DNA from: Ipomoea triloba
Taxonomy: Eukaryota; Streptophyta; Magnoliopsida; Solanales; Convolvulaceae
Reading direction: 5' to 3'
Length of the DNA stretch: 64,000 nt
NCBI RefSeq assembly: GCF_003576645.1
Contig: NC_044916.1
Coordinates: forward strand, 30,749,446 to 30,813,445
Shown piece after piece: positions 47,621-59,323 of this stretch. Every line of letters starts with the position of its first letter. Positions within the stretch are counted from its first letter, which is position 1. The position numbers and the translations under genes were made by a program. The notes beneath the pieces were generated by a model. It worked only from the letters and a program-made list of their open reading frames with translations. It was not told the DNA's origin and ran no database searches.

Positions 47621-50104
47621 TTAGAGTTAAAATGAAAAAATAATAATAAATAACCTATATCAATTATAAGGGTCTTTTGTTATATTGTATAACTTGAACC
47701 AAACACACGGTCACTCAATTGTTGCTAATTCTATAATCTAGGAAATTAAAGCGCTCACACGCCCCCTTAACGTGTGGGTGACGCGAAGATTCGAACTCAT
47801 GATCTTTTGCATGACTCTGATCTCAAATTAAAGCATGTGCTCCATCTCAACTAAAAGCCTAAGCTGATAGTTGGACTGCACATATTATATTTATGCTCAC
47901 GTAGGATTTATCTTTTAATTTTTAAAAATATGATCCTTTAATTTAATTGTTTTATAACTTTGATCCCTCGTCTGGATCCGGAGCTCACAAGTTCTGTTCT
48001 TCCTCAAAATTTCTATAGTTACTTTATCATTTTCCTTTAATATCTAAGCTTTATCAACTTTTATTTTCTTTAAAATCGCACAAAAATTGGCTCCCATATC
48101 TCTCAATGTGTCCATATATTTGGTTTAGAGGGAAATGAAAGTTGATAAAGTTTGGTTATGCTAGGAAACGAAATGGGTATAAAGGAGTTTACACTTTCTT
48201 TTATGGTAAAGAATTAAATTTATAACATTTTGAACAATTGATGGACGGACTGAATTTTTTAAAAAATTCAAAGAAATGTCTTGTTATCTTATATTGCATA
48301 TCTAGTCACTAGTCATAATTGATGGATAAAATTTATAATTATTCTTTTAATAATAATTTTATTTATTTAAATAGAAGATATTTAATCACAATTTATTTAG
48401 AGATATTGTAATTTTTAGAAAATAAAAAGTCTTAATTTATCGAAAGAAAATGAGTTGTTCAATTATGAAATTGCATGTCATTATATAATGCTTGGCTCTT
48501 TTTATGTAAGTGCAAAGTCCACATGGGTAGTTTTATCCATTTATTATTGTGTTTGGAAATTAAGTGTTGAAAATAATTATTTGAACATTAAGTAGCTAGA
48601 TGGGAGTTAATGGTATAAAACCTAATACGATCTGTTTAATAAATAAAAAGTTTTAAAAAATAAAAGATAAAATGGAAAAAAAAAATATTATAAATCATGT
48701 AAGTTAGTTCCCTTTCATATTCATGATCGGTCATGCATATAGACAATATTGACAATCTTGAAAGAAGAAGATAATAGTCGCAATCTAGTTTTATAAGAAG
48801 TTGTGGGCATTCAAGTATACTCAATAAATAATTTATTAATTTATAAAGTAAATAAGGTAGTAGCTTTATGCGATTCAATAATCCTTTTGATATAAATCCC
48901 TTTATATATAGTAGATAAGATTTTGTGATTTTCTAGCAATTATTATTGAATTTGGTCGGTCATATACAACTTGATAATTTAGGACTTCCTCAAATTAAAG
49001 GTAACTAAAACAACTTTGTAAAATATGGTTAGTTGTAATGAATATTGTTAGTATTGTTGTCAACAATACACAATAAAACTAGTTATACATACATAATTAT
49101 ACTAGACTCAGCAAGATCGATATTGGTGTCAATCGACACCATAGATGAATGTTTTATATTTATAACTACTTTTCATTTCTATCCAACAAGTACGCAAGCA
49201 AAAATTTTCAAAATTTTGATCTTTTTTCTTACCATATTTGAGAAGTGATTGAATTTTTTACTCTCAATAGTAGGGTATGTGGTCGAAAAACTCATATCTT
49301 TAGTAAAAAACTTACTTTTTTTGATAACTTTTCTAGATAGTTAAACTTTTTTTTTCAAAAAAAAAAGTTAATTTCTTTTACATATAGTGAAGAAACAAAT
49401 AGAAGAATAAGAGAAAAAAAAAAGAAGGAAAAGAGATAAAGGATAAAAATTAATGAAATTCCTAGTTTTCTTAAGAAGAAGGAAAAGAAGGAAGGTGAAG
49501 AAAAAAAAAATGGTTATGCCAATTGCCAAAGAATAAAAACAAGTTGTCTCTCGTCTTGTGGGTTTTGACTTTTTGCATCTTGGTAGAAACATTTTCCCTT
49601 TTCAATATTTGTGGCTTTTTTAATCATAGTAATTAAAAGAATATATATATAACGATCGATGATTGAAAATTCATGAGCATGTCCGATAAATTAGTTGTCT
49701 ACATTTTTATAACTTTTGTTGGCGATTAATTGATTGGCATTATTAGTCGCTTACTCACTTTTGATTGTTAATCAAAACTAGACGATGAACTAGCATGTTC
49801 AACTTTTTCAATTTCAAATTGGAATACAATAAACATAAACTCATCAAATAATTTGGCATTGATCGGTAAAATTCTTATTGACATTTCTTATTTTAAGATT
49901 GATGTTCAATAATAATATTTTGAAAAAATAATTAAATAGACCTTCAAATTATAATTGAAAAGTAATTAGATCGTTAATTTATTTTAAAAAAAATCAATTG
50001 AACAGTACAATTTGTCAAATTGATACTCCGTATGATTTAGTTGATAACTTGTCAAGTTGATGTAATTAACTCAAATAACCAGTAAACTTAGGGTAACAAC
50101 GGAT
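46451..50104. other. Intergenic DNA, no gene seen
   Basis: The first few hundred bases hold the promoter of the DUF1639 gene, with a TA run at about 46556-46569 and a GGA-repeat at about 46576-46590. The rest is AT-rich with a (TA)n tract at 47565-47615. Open frames are short and low-complexity. Confidence 0.45.
47745..47902 (-). repeat. Dispersed repeat, copy 2 (minus orientation)
   Basis: This is the reverse complement of the repeat at 22995-23150. This copy has TGACGCGAAGATTCGAACTC and CATGCATGACTCTGAT-like words, and keeps a longer end (CTCACACGCCCCCTTAACG). It contains the B-box-like word GAGTTCGAAT on the minus strand. Confidence 0.55.
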
Positions 50105-50555
50105 AAAACTTGTATGAGACCGTCTCACAGATCCTTATTCGTGAGACGGGTCGGGTCGGATCAAGGCACCATGCAAAATATCATACTTATATGTGCAAAT
50201 GTCATACTTTTATGCTCAAATATAACACTAATCAAGAATACAATTTTTGTTACTTATTAGAGAAAAAAACAATACATTTTTCATAATAAATAATGTTGAC
50301 AAGTGCCACTTACTTATAAGGGCAAATATAATACTTTTGTGGGAGAATGTAATACTTTTAAATCGAAATGTAAAAGTATTGTATTTCTACTTAAAAGTAT
50401 TACATTTACTCTTATAAGTAACAAAAATTTTATTCCTAATTAGTATTACATTTGAGCATATAAGTATGACATTTGTGCATATAAGTGTTACAGTTGCATT
50501 TTGACCAGACCTGACCCGACCCGTCTCATGGTGAGACGGGCTCACACAAATTTTT
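50105..50555. mobile_element. Full-length fold-back MITE, GTGAGACGG family
   Basis: The ends are AAAACTTGTATGAGACCGTC on the left and GTGAGACGGGCTCACACAAA on the right, inverted repeats of each other. Subterminal CGTGAGACGGGTCGGGTC on the left is matched by GACCCGACCCGTCTCATG on the right. The interior is also inverted: ATAATACTT/GTAATACTTTT on the left against AAAGTATTGTATT/AAAGTATTACATTT on the right, so the element as a whole can form one long imperfect hairpin. It is about 450 bp with no coding capacity. Copies in other states lie at 8857-9190, 12366-12436 and 16645-16995. Confidence 0.75.
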
Positions 50556-53448
50556 GCCAATGCATTCACGTGCTAATTTTTCAAAAAATTTTAACATTTT
50601 AAAAATAAAAAATAAAACATACTATTTTGCTTTCTCTATTATTTAGACAAAAAAAAACAAAAAAAAAAAAAAAAAAAAAAAAAACAAACAAAAAACAAAA
50701 AAAAACAAAAAAAAAAAAAAAACAAACAAACAAAAAACAAAACAAAACAAAAAAAAAACAAACAAACAAAAAACTCATTAGGCATGAGCTTCTTCATCAT
50801 GTTAGACAAAGAAGTCGTGGTTGGCTTATCTGTCCAGATGACAGAAGCATAGATGATTTTATTTATTATTTTTTTTTGTAAAACACTTTAAAAAAAAATT
50901 ACGGAGTACATTTTTAGTGGTTTCTTAAAGATAATTGGTCAATCAACTCAATTGCATCAAATTGAGGAGTTAAGATATCTAATTCAAACCTTGCCTAATT
51001 ACCTGTTCGCATATAGTTTGATTGTTTATTTGACATTTTTCTCTAATATCTCTTATTAGTTTTAATTAGTATTCTGGGTAAAGAAAACTTTTGACGAATT
51101 TAATAAATTTTAAATTATTAGTGTTATTTTATATATCTATATCATCGTAGCTATTAATTCTTGAAAATTTAAATTTTAGCAATAGTGTTAGAACTCGAGA
51201 ATTGTGTGAATTAATAAATAATTAGTTATAAATATAAATTAAACAAATAAAACCTTTCAACAAAAAAAAAAAAAAAAAAAAAGTGGGTTTGGACATTAGT
51301 GCGTATATATAAATTAAGCTACACTTGTACGTATCTACTTTCCCATTCATGAAAAATACTCTACACAATGATATACTTGTACGTATCTACTTCCCTTTTT
51401 CACTTTTTCTAAAAAAAAACAAGGGGCCATGCTTCTGTCATGGCGACCCGACTAGGGCCGCTCAACCGGAAGGATCTGCCGCATGTTTTACCCTTCTGGG
51501 GACCACCTCTTCACGTGGAAGTCCATTAGGATTGGCCTCCGGTCCCACATGATGATACCTTTCTGTCAATGACCAATTAAGTGAGAATATACTGTTTATA
51601 AAGAGCCAACCATGCATATTGGGTGTAACTCCCACATTGCGATAAAAATCCATCTTGTATGCTACTGTTAAAGCGGGTATATGAAGAAATGCCGGTTGGC
51701 AGCCTAGAAAAGGCTAATCAGCTCCACTCCATCACTTTTAACAATTTTACAGGTTTAGTTCGTTTTCACAACTCTTAATTTGTTTTTGTTTTTTTTTTTA
51801 ATGAATCAGAGTCGTTTATCAAATCATACATATTCTTAAATTTTATAAGAAAGCTTTCAGTAGCCATCTGAAAGTGCGTTTTGGGTGAAATTCACATTGT
51901 GGACCAAATCGACAAAGAACCACAATGAAGTAAACTGTTTTAGGTTGTTCATAACTAATCAGTTTAAAACAAGAAAAACAATAGATAATTTTCACAAGAA
52001 ATACAACTTGAAATATTATGATTATCCAATCATGACCAATCTTGCAATTTGTACCTCTATGAGTGGTTTCGGGCGAAAAGAAAGGACGAGATCGAAAATA
52101 AAAGGAAAAAAAGACTTGAAGGAGAAGAAAAGAAACTTTTCCCCTTTTGTTCTCCCCTTTAACATCCGAAGTATAAGTTACTTGATTGACCTTCATACAT
52201 ACATATTTTAGACTTAGTTTAGTGATGAAATAGTCTTAAGTTAGATAATAAATCTAGTATATTTTAATGCATGCCCAAAATTAAAAGTGATAAGTTCATA
52301 TTTGGATGAAAAAAAATATTACAGATTTAAATACTACATAACTAAGCTATTTTTCATTGAAAAGGGAAAAAATTACAAATATATGGTGCATGCCATCAGG
52401 CAATAATTATTGGGAAGCTATTAAAACTCGTGACATTATGGATCTCTCCTTAAACATAAATCTTAATTAGAAAAGTATTATATAAGTTAAAGTTATCAAT
52501 CTTAAAAAAATTAATTATATTTAATAAAAAAAACACACACATAAAATAGTCGGGGATCAATAATAAGGACTCATGGTAAATACTTATTAGGGATGGCGGC
52601 ATATTGTTATGGCCGGGAAGAAGCAAGAAAGATATTTTGCATGGAAAAGAAGATAAAAGTGTGGACACTGATGAATAGATGGATAAAAAGAAAGGTACGT
52701 TTTTATCTCATATACCATCTTGATGGAGATTAACCATCAGAATCTAATTATCTTTTTGGAGAGTGAAAAATGTCATACGACAGATTCAATCAAAAGAGCA
52801 ATTGGAAATGGAGAAAATTAATTAATATAATTAGGTGTAGACGGTGGGGTGTTCGGTCCTTGGATGCCAACCCACGCCATTTCATCAATAGCCCTTTCAT
52901 TCTACCTCATAATCTTCATGCACGCTTCAAATAAAACTCTGTATAAAGCTCAAAATGATTTTATGAAAACGTACCGTTACCATTTGGAGACTTCATGTTT
53001 AATGTACTTAAAAGCCAATTGCAAGGAGTGTTTGCGGTATATATATATAAGGTGATTGTTAAGAAAAATGGGACCAAAAAATTAAGAACGGAAAATATAT
53101 ATAATTGAGAACATGGTTCACTTTGTTAGGATGGGCTTCACTCGCTGTATGCTAATTCTATTACACTCCAACTCATGTCAATAATGTCATCTTTCAATAA
53201 CATATGAGTCGTCTATACAACAATGAGTTAATTAATTATCTCTATTGCTCCAACTAACACTTGCTTTGCGTGGACTGAGCACTGCGGTCTGCTTGTCTCT
53301 GCTGGTGCATATGGTGGGCATGCACAACGGTCTCCACGCGTAGAACTAACTGTCAACAAACCAGAAGATTAGGCATATATGTATCTTCAACTCCACTTGC
53401 CAATAAAAATAAGTTCAATGTTTCATAAGGACTTGGCATGCAAATTAA
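50556..53448. other. Intergenic DNA, no gene seen
   Basis: It contains a poly-A tract with CAAA/CAAAA repeats at about 50646-50772, which produces meaningless Lys-rich frames. The frames at 51843-52211 on both strands do not resemble known proteins. Confidence 0.45.
51420..51740. other. GC-richer block of unknown origin
   Basis: About 320 bp is clearly richer in GC than its flanks (CGACCCGACTAGGGCCGCTC, then GGGGACCACCTCTTCACGTG). No protein, RNA or known terminus is recognised. It could be a retroelement or organelle-derived fragment. Confidence 0.3.
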
Positions 53449-53749
53449 GGGTGTGTTTGGTTGGGGGATTTTGGTATAGGGAATGTGTATGAAAGTGATT
53501 GCTAGTGTTTGGTTGATAGGTTTTGAGGATGCTACTATGGGTTTGGAATATCCCATTAATGAGAAAACCCATACCCTTATTAAATAAGGGTTTCATTTCA
53601 CTTCTTCATTTCTTCCCCAACTATTAATATTCATTCTCATTCCACCCAACTACCAAACATGTTAAATACTTTCACCAAAACCCATTACCCTTACCAAGTA
53701 TTTGATACCTATTTCGATTCCGATTCCCATGTGCGAACTAAACACACCC
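53449..53749. mobile_element. Tourist-like MITE (PIF/Harbinger type)
   Basis: The left end GGGTGTGTTTGGTTG and the right end, reverse complemented GGGTGTGTTTAGTTCG, form good inverted repeats. TAA flanks both sides (53446-53448 and 53750-53752), the target duplication expected for PIF/Harbinger. 301 bp, no coding capacity. Confidence 0.85.
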
Positions 53750-53752
53750 TAA

Positions 53753-54825
53753 GTTTCCATTATCAGGATTGATCCACATCTAACTTTCTGACATGGTATT
53801 ATTGGAATTTTTCACATTTTCACTCACTCAAAATTCAAAAGTAGACAGAAATTTTAAATTTTTAGTTACAGTCACTTTAGAAATCTAAAAAAAAAAAAAA
53901 TTTATAAGTACTGACTATTGAGTAATGTGGTCAGTAATATTGACTACTTTTTCTAGTAGTTGAAAATTTTTGTTGGTGAAATCATTTGGTGGGTTCTTTA
54001 TTAAATTTGTGGTGAAATAAATCAATTAACAAATACTCAATGATTTTTTTTTTATTTTTAATTAGATAAAGTTACACCATGGAGTAAATATTATGAGCTA
54101 TTTTAATAAGGAAAAAATTAACTTTTTTTCTATGGGAAGAATGCAAATCACAAAATTTCTATAATTAAAAAAATGAAACATGTAATTTACCAAGATTTTC
54201 TTTTTATTTTTAGTGTGGTGTACAACGTTTTAGAAATTTTCCTAATAATTTAATTATATCCCCAATAAATGTGAATGCGGATAAAATCTACCATTCAATC
54301 CATCAAACAAACTAAAAAAATATTCAATTTATAATATTCATTCATAAAATGATAAAATAACATCTAAAAATTATAATTAAAGAAGTCCATACTAGTTTTT
54401 AGAATAAAATAAAATTTTAAATGTCATATTGTTGAACATCAATAATTGGTGTAGAATATTTGCCTAATGTAGTAAATTCAACCTTAGTCATGTTTATGAT
54501 ATCTTTTGTAATTTCATTCATGACAATGGTTCTTAGCAAGTTATAAACAGATTTGTGTAATGGATTCGTGTAAACGGGTTAACACGATAATATTAATGGA
54601 ATAAATGGGTTGCAATAAGTTTAACGGGTTGATCCGTTAAGACACGAAACATAACAAGTCCTTAACGGGTGAACCCGTAATGACTTGAGACACGTTAAGA
54701 CTAAACACTAACCCGTTACTTTTGTATCCAGTTTTGTGTCGTGTTAATAGGTCGCGTCCATAATTGTCAGGTCTATTATATACCATTATTAAATGGGACG
54801 ATTATTTATACCAATTGTAATATAA
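53753..54825. other. Intergenic DNA with a hAT fragment
   Basis: AT-rich. The part at about 54553-54778 contains repeated ACGGGTTAACACG/AACCCGTTA words and ends ATTGTCAGGTCTA, a pattern common to decayed hAT-like repeats in plants. No gene. Confidence 0.45.
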
Positions 54826-54977
54826 TCTATATATATATAATAACAGAAGTTCCTGGAAAGCTTTTCCCCCCAAAAATTACTGGGCATTTTAGTCAAAACA
54901 TAAATAATAAATTAATATAATTAAATTAAAGAATATAATGAACGGAATCAAAACATAATGAATATTTATTAACCTAG

Positions 54978-55472
54978 AATAAAATTAGAAGGAAGACCAT
55001 GTTTTATTCAATTATTTTAAGTAATAAAATTTGTACCGTATATACATATACATGGATAGCTATTAACCTAGAATATTTATAATTTATATAACATAATGTA
55101 TGTATACGTTATATAAATATTTATGTATATAATATTTATGTATATAATATCTATAAATATGTATATGTACGTTATAATTAATATAATAAATATTATATAT
55201 CGTTAAAATTAAATGTACAATTAAAAATTATAATAGGAAAAGTCTAAAATAAAATAGAACCAAGACCATGTTTCATTGAATTATTTTAAGTAATAAAATT
55301 TGTACCATATATATATATATATGGATAACTATTAAGCTAGAATATTTATAATTTATATAACATAATGTATATATTCGTTATATACATATTTATGTATATA
55401 ATATCTACTAATATGTATATATACGTTTTATAATTAATATAAAAAATATTATATATGGTCAAAATTAAATGC
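54978..55472. repeat. Two tandem copies of about 230 bp in the Helitron 5' region
   Basis: 54978-55211 and 55247-55472 share long words such as TTATTTTAAGTAATAAAATT and AGAATATTTATAATTTATAT, with scattered differences. They lie upstream of the RPA-like gene. Confidence 0.75.
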
Positions 55473-55850
55473 ATATGATTGCTCTAATCACAACCCCAGA
55501 TTCAAAAGAATTAACGTGTATAGTAGATAAATTGGTTATTAAGAGAAAAGTACGGGAATGAGAATACACATTATACTCTACGATTTGACTTAGTCCAACA
55601 AACAACCACCCTAATCACCTAATTTTACCTAATTAGAATACACTCAAGGATTATATTTACTCATTTGTAATTAATAAATAATCAATCAATAATAATTATT
55701 AATCAATTATTATTATTATTTTCCAAATAAATCTCTTATGTAATAAATATCATACCACTATATAAATCAATATGAATTCAACTTATTTTACATCATTCAC
55801 TATATATTAGCACTATAGCCTCATAGCATAGCAAAAAAATTATATCTATA

Positions 55851-55986
55851 ATGGCTCCTACTTTTGTTACACTCAATAAGATAAACGCCTACAACACTGA
55901 GTGGTCAATAATAGTACGATTGATTCGTATTTACGAAGTAAATAACAACAGAGGTGCAACCTTAGAATCTGTGCTGGAAGATGTAG

Positions 55987-56041
<55 letters not shown>

Positions 56042-57127
56042 CATTTCTTGAATCATAATATATATTTTCTAATTCATATTCATATATATGTTCTATAAAC
56101 CCCTCTACAAATTTTTTTATATTATTATTATTATTATTATTTATAATTTATTATTTATTATTTATTATTTGGCTTTATCAATTGTTGTTTTAAGTTTGTT
56201 TTTTTTTTCTTTCTTTTTAAAATTTTGTATATCATTGTTTTTTTTAATACGAAGTTTTATGTTTTATTTGCATTGAAAAAATAGGTAAAATTTGTTTTTT
56301 TTTTTTGGGTATATTCATTCACAATTCCTATTTTATTATTAATATATTAGGGTACCCGTATACACTTGACATTCAAACAACTACATGTTGAAAAATTCAA
56401 GTGTATGCTTGATGAGGGATGTTTATACATTGTTTCCAATAATTCTATGGCATTCAAAACCACTCAACACAAATACATGCTCAGTTCCATGCGGGGCACA
56501 GAAGTGATTGAACATGCACATACCAGTTTCCCAAACAATATTTATAAATTCAAGGAGTTTGGCCAACATAAACCAGAAGATATAATTTCTTTAGAATTAT
56601 TTGGTAATATTGTTTTGTTACAATAACTTCATCTTTTAGCTTATGTTATCTAATTTAATTATTTACAGTTATTTATTTGTTAAATAAGATTTTTGATATG
56701 TTATTTATTTGCTCGAGAGCCAGGTTGGAAATATCTCAAATTTAATTATTAATTAATTTTTAAATAATACAAAGTAAATAATATATATACTTTCATTGTA
56801 TAGGATTCAGATGCTTTTTTCACATTCCAACATGGTCAAGATAACAGTGTTGAGGTAATTTATCTTTGTTATATAATAAACTATTTTTATATTTATTCTT
56901 TTAGCTTTGAAAATATTAGACAACATAAATTATAGAAACCTTTATTTTTTTTATAGGAATTGTCTTCAGGTGGTGAGGTCACAACACCAATAAAAGATCT
57001 CAAAAAAGACGTTGATGTTGAAATAATTGGATCTGGATCTTCCAGTAACAGCATTAAACGTACCTTGAATGATTCATTTTCATCCAATGTTGGAAAGAAG
57101 TCAAAATCGATTGTGAAGATAGAAAAA
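55851..57127 (+). CDS. Helitron RPA-like protein, truncated
   Basis: This is a partial RPA70-like single-strand DNA-binding protein of the kind carried by plant Helitrons. Exon 1 (55851-55988, 46 codons) begins MAPTFVTLNKINAYNTEWSI, and exon 2 starts at 56351 with GTRIHLTF, together the first OB fold (DUF223-like). Exon 3 (56804-56854) and exon 4 (56957 to the assembly gap at 57128) encode an acidic, Ser-rich tail ending in KSKSIVKIEK, like the usual C-terminal tail. The middle OB folds and zinc ribbon are missing between exons 2 and 3, and the exon 2-3 junction does not join cleanly, so internal deletion is likely. Intron 1 begins with a (TA)n microsatellite directly after the donor. TATATAAA near 55759 is a candidate TATA box. 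Probably non-functional, but the gap prevents certainty. Confidence 0.65.
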
Positions 57128-57175
57128 NNNNNNNNNNNNNNNNNNNNNNNNNNNNNNNNNNNNNNNNNNNNNNNN
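57128..57175. other. Assembly gap (48 N)
   Basis: Run of N inside the Helitron, directly after the RPA-like tail. A second, single N occurs at 57940. Confidence 0.99.
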
Positions 57176-57595
57176 ATTACATCACAGAAGTATAAATACA
57201 AAACTATTGTCTTTCAACTAAGTTTTAAGCTACATTATTCCATACTCTTTAAAAACTATACATTTAGACTATAATACTCATGAAACAGCTGCTGGAATCA
57301 ACCTCAATAAAACAGTCACGGCTAAGTCCCAAAAATCGTACAGACGGTAATATATTCTTTCATTAAATTAATAATTAAAAAATTTTTTTGGTTAGCCAAT
57401 GCTTGGGAGTTGACATACTTATCAGCTTATGAATTCTTTAATTTTTTTTATAAAGAAAATGCATGGGAATTGATATACTTTTAAGCTTATGAATTACGAA
57501 TACTATGTGGATTTTTATTATTGACTATTGTAAATACTGTAGGGATTTGGTTTTGCCGTTTAGGTAGGGATTTGAGCTCTGGGAAATTTATCTTT

Positions 57596-57639
<44 letters not shown>

Positions 57640-58239
57640 AATTATATAAAAAAGGACAATGTGAAGAACAACACAATTGTAGTGTAAAAATATTATTTAT
57701 TTTTTTTATAACAATATTTTTTTTGTGTTTTTATAAAAGAGTAAGCCATAAATCAATTTAATTTCATTTCAATTCTATTTTTTTACTTTTTTCTATTTAT
57801 CTTAATATGTTATAGGAATAACACAGTAGTAGAAATTAAATTTGTTAATTATTTCTCTTAAGAAAAAAGTATTATTTATGTACTTTTCAATTTTTTTGTT
57901 TATAAAATACAAATATTCAAATTTTGAATAGGAAAAAAANTCAACCTCAATAAAACAGTCACGGCTAAGTCCCAAAAATCGTACAGACGGTAATATATTC
58001 TTTCATTAAATTAATAATTAAAATTTTTTTTTTGGTTAGCCAATGCTTGGGAGTTGACATACTTATCAGCTTATGAATTCTTTAATTTTTTTTATAAAGA
58101 AAATGCATGGGAATTGATATACTTTTAAGCTTATGAATTACGAATACTATGTGGATTTTTATTATTGACTATTGTAAATACTGTAGGGATTTGGTTTTGC
58201 CGTTTAGGTAGGGATTTGAGCTCTGGGAAATTTATCTTT

Positions 58240-58283
<44 letters not shown>

Positions 58284-58584
58284 AATTATATAAAAAAGGA
58301 CAATGTGAAGAACAACACAATTGTAGTGTAAAAATATTATTTATTTTTTTTATAACAATATTTTTTTTGTGTTTTTATAAAAGAGTAAGCCATAAATCAA
58401 TTTAATTTCATTTCAATTCTATTTTTTTACTTTTTTCTATTTATCTTAATATGTTATAGGAATAACACAGTAGTAGAAATTAAATTTGTTAATTATTTCT
58501 CTTAAGAAAAAAGTATTATTTATGTACTTTTCAATTTTTTTGTTTATAAAATACAAATATTCAAATTTTGAATAGGAAAAAAAA
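57176..58584. repeat. Near-identical tandem duplication around a single-N gap
   Basis: 57298-57939 and 57941-58584 are almost identical over about 640 bp (both start TCAACCTCAATAAAACAGTC), differing mainly in homopolymer length. They are separated only by one N. The prefix 57176-57297 occurs once here. Such near-identity at a gap suggests an unresolved contig overlap rather than a biological repeat. Confidence 0.9.
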
Positions 58585-58809
58585 TGGCTCTACTAAGATT
58601 TTGATATATATATATATATATATATATAAATAATTGTTAAAAAATCATTACAAATATGAACAGAATCATTTATTTTATATTTACCAAATCATAAAATAAT
58701 TATAAATTTGTTGAATTTATTATGGTGTATAAATTAAAATCAAATATTCATTGATAATCATTCTAAATATGAGCAAAATCAAAATATATATTATTCTTTT
58801 AACAAAAAT

Positions 58810-59230
58810 ATTACATCACAGAAGTATAAATACAAAATTGTTGTTTTTCAACTAAGTTTTAAGCTATATTATTCCATACTCTTTTCAAACTACACATTTA
58901 GGCTATAATACTCATGAAGCAGTTGCTGGAACCAACCTCCATAAAACAGTCACGGCTAAGTCCCACAAATCGTACAGACGGTAATATATTCCTTTATTAA
59001 ATTAATAATTAAGTTTTTTTTTTTGGTTAGCCAATGATTGGAAATTCAGATACTTATCACATTAGGAATCTTTAATTTTTTTTTAATAAACACAATGCAT
59101 GGGAATTGATAAACTTTTAAGCTTATGAATTAGGAATACTATGTGAATTTTTATTATTGACTATTGTAAATAGTGTAGGGATTTGTTTTGCCGTTTAGGT
59201 AGGGATTTGTGGTTTGGGAAATTTATCTTT

Positions 59231-59235
<5 letters not shown>
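58810..59235. repeat. Third, diverged copy of the same unit
   Basis: It matches 57176 onward (ATTACATCACAGAAGTATAA, then ACAGTCACGGCTAAGTCCCA) with many substitutions, and ends in an expanded AAT microsatellite (59237-59322). The helicase frame follows immediately. Unlike the other pair, its divergence shows that this duplication is real and old. Confidence 0.8.

Positions 59236-59322
<87 letters not shown>

Positions 59323-59323
<1 letters not shown>

Noticed and set aside
50627..50881. Lys-rich plus-strand frame
   Set aside because: It is a translation of a poly-A/CAAA tract.
51843..52211. Overlapping frames on both strands of about 110 codons
   Set aside because: No domain, no codon bias and AT-rich composition; probably chance.
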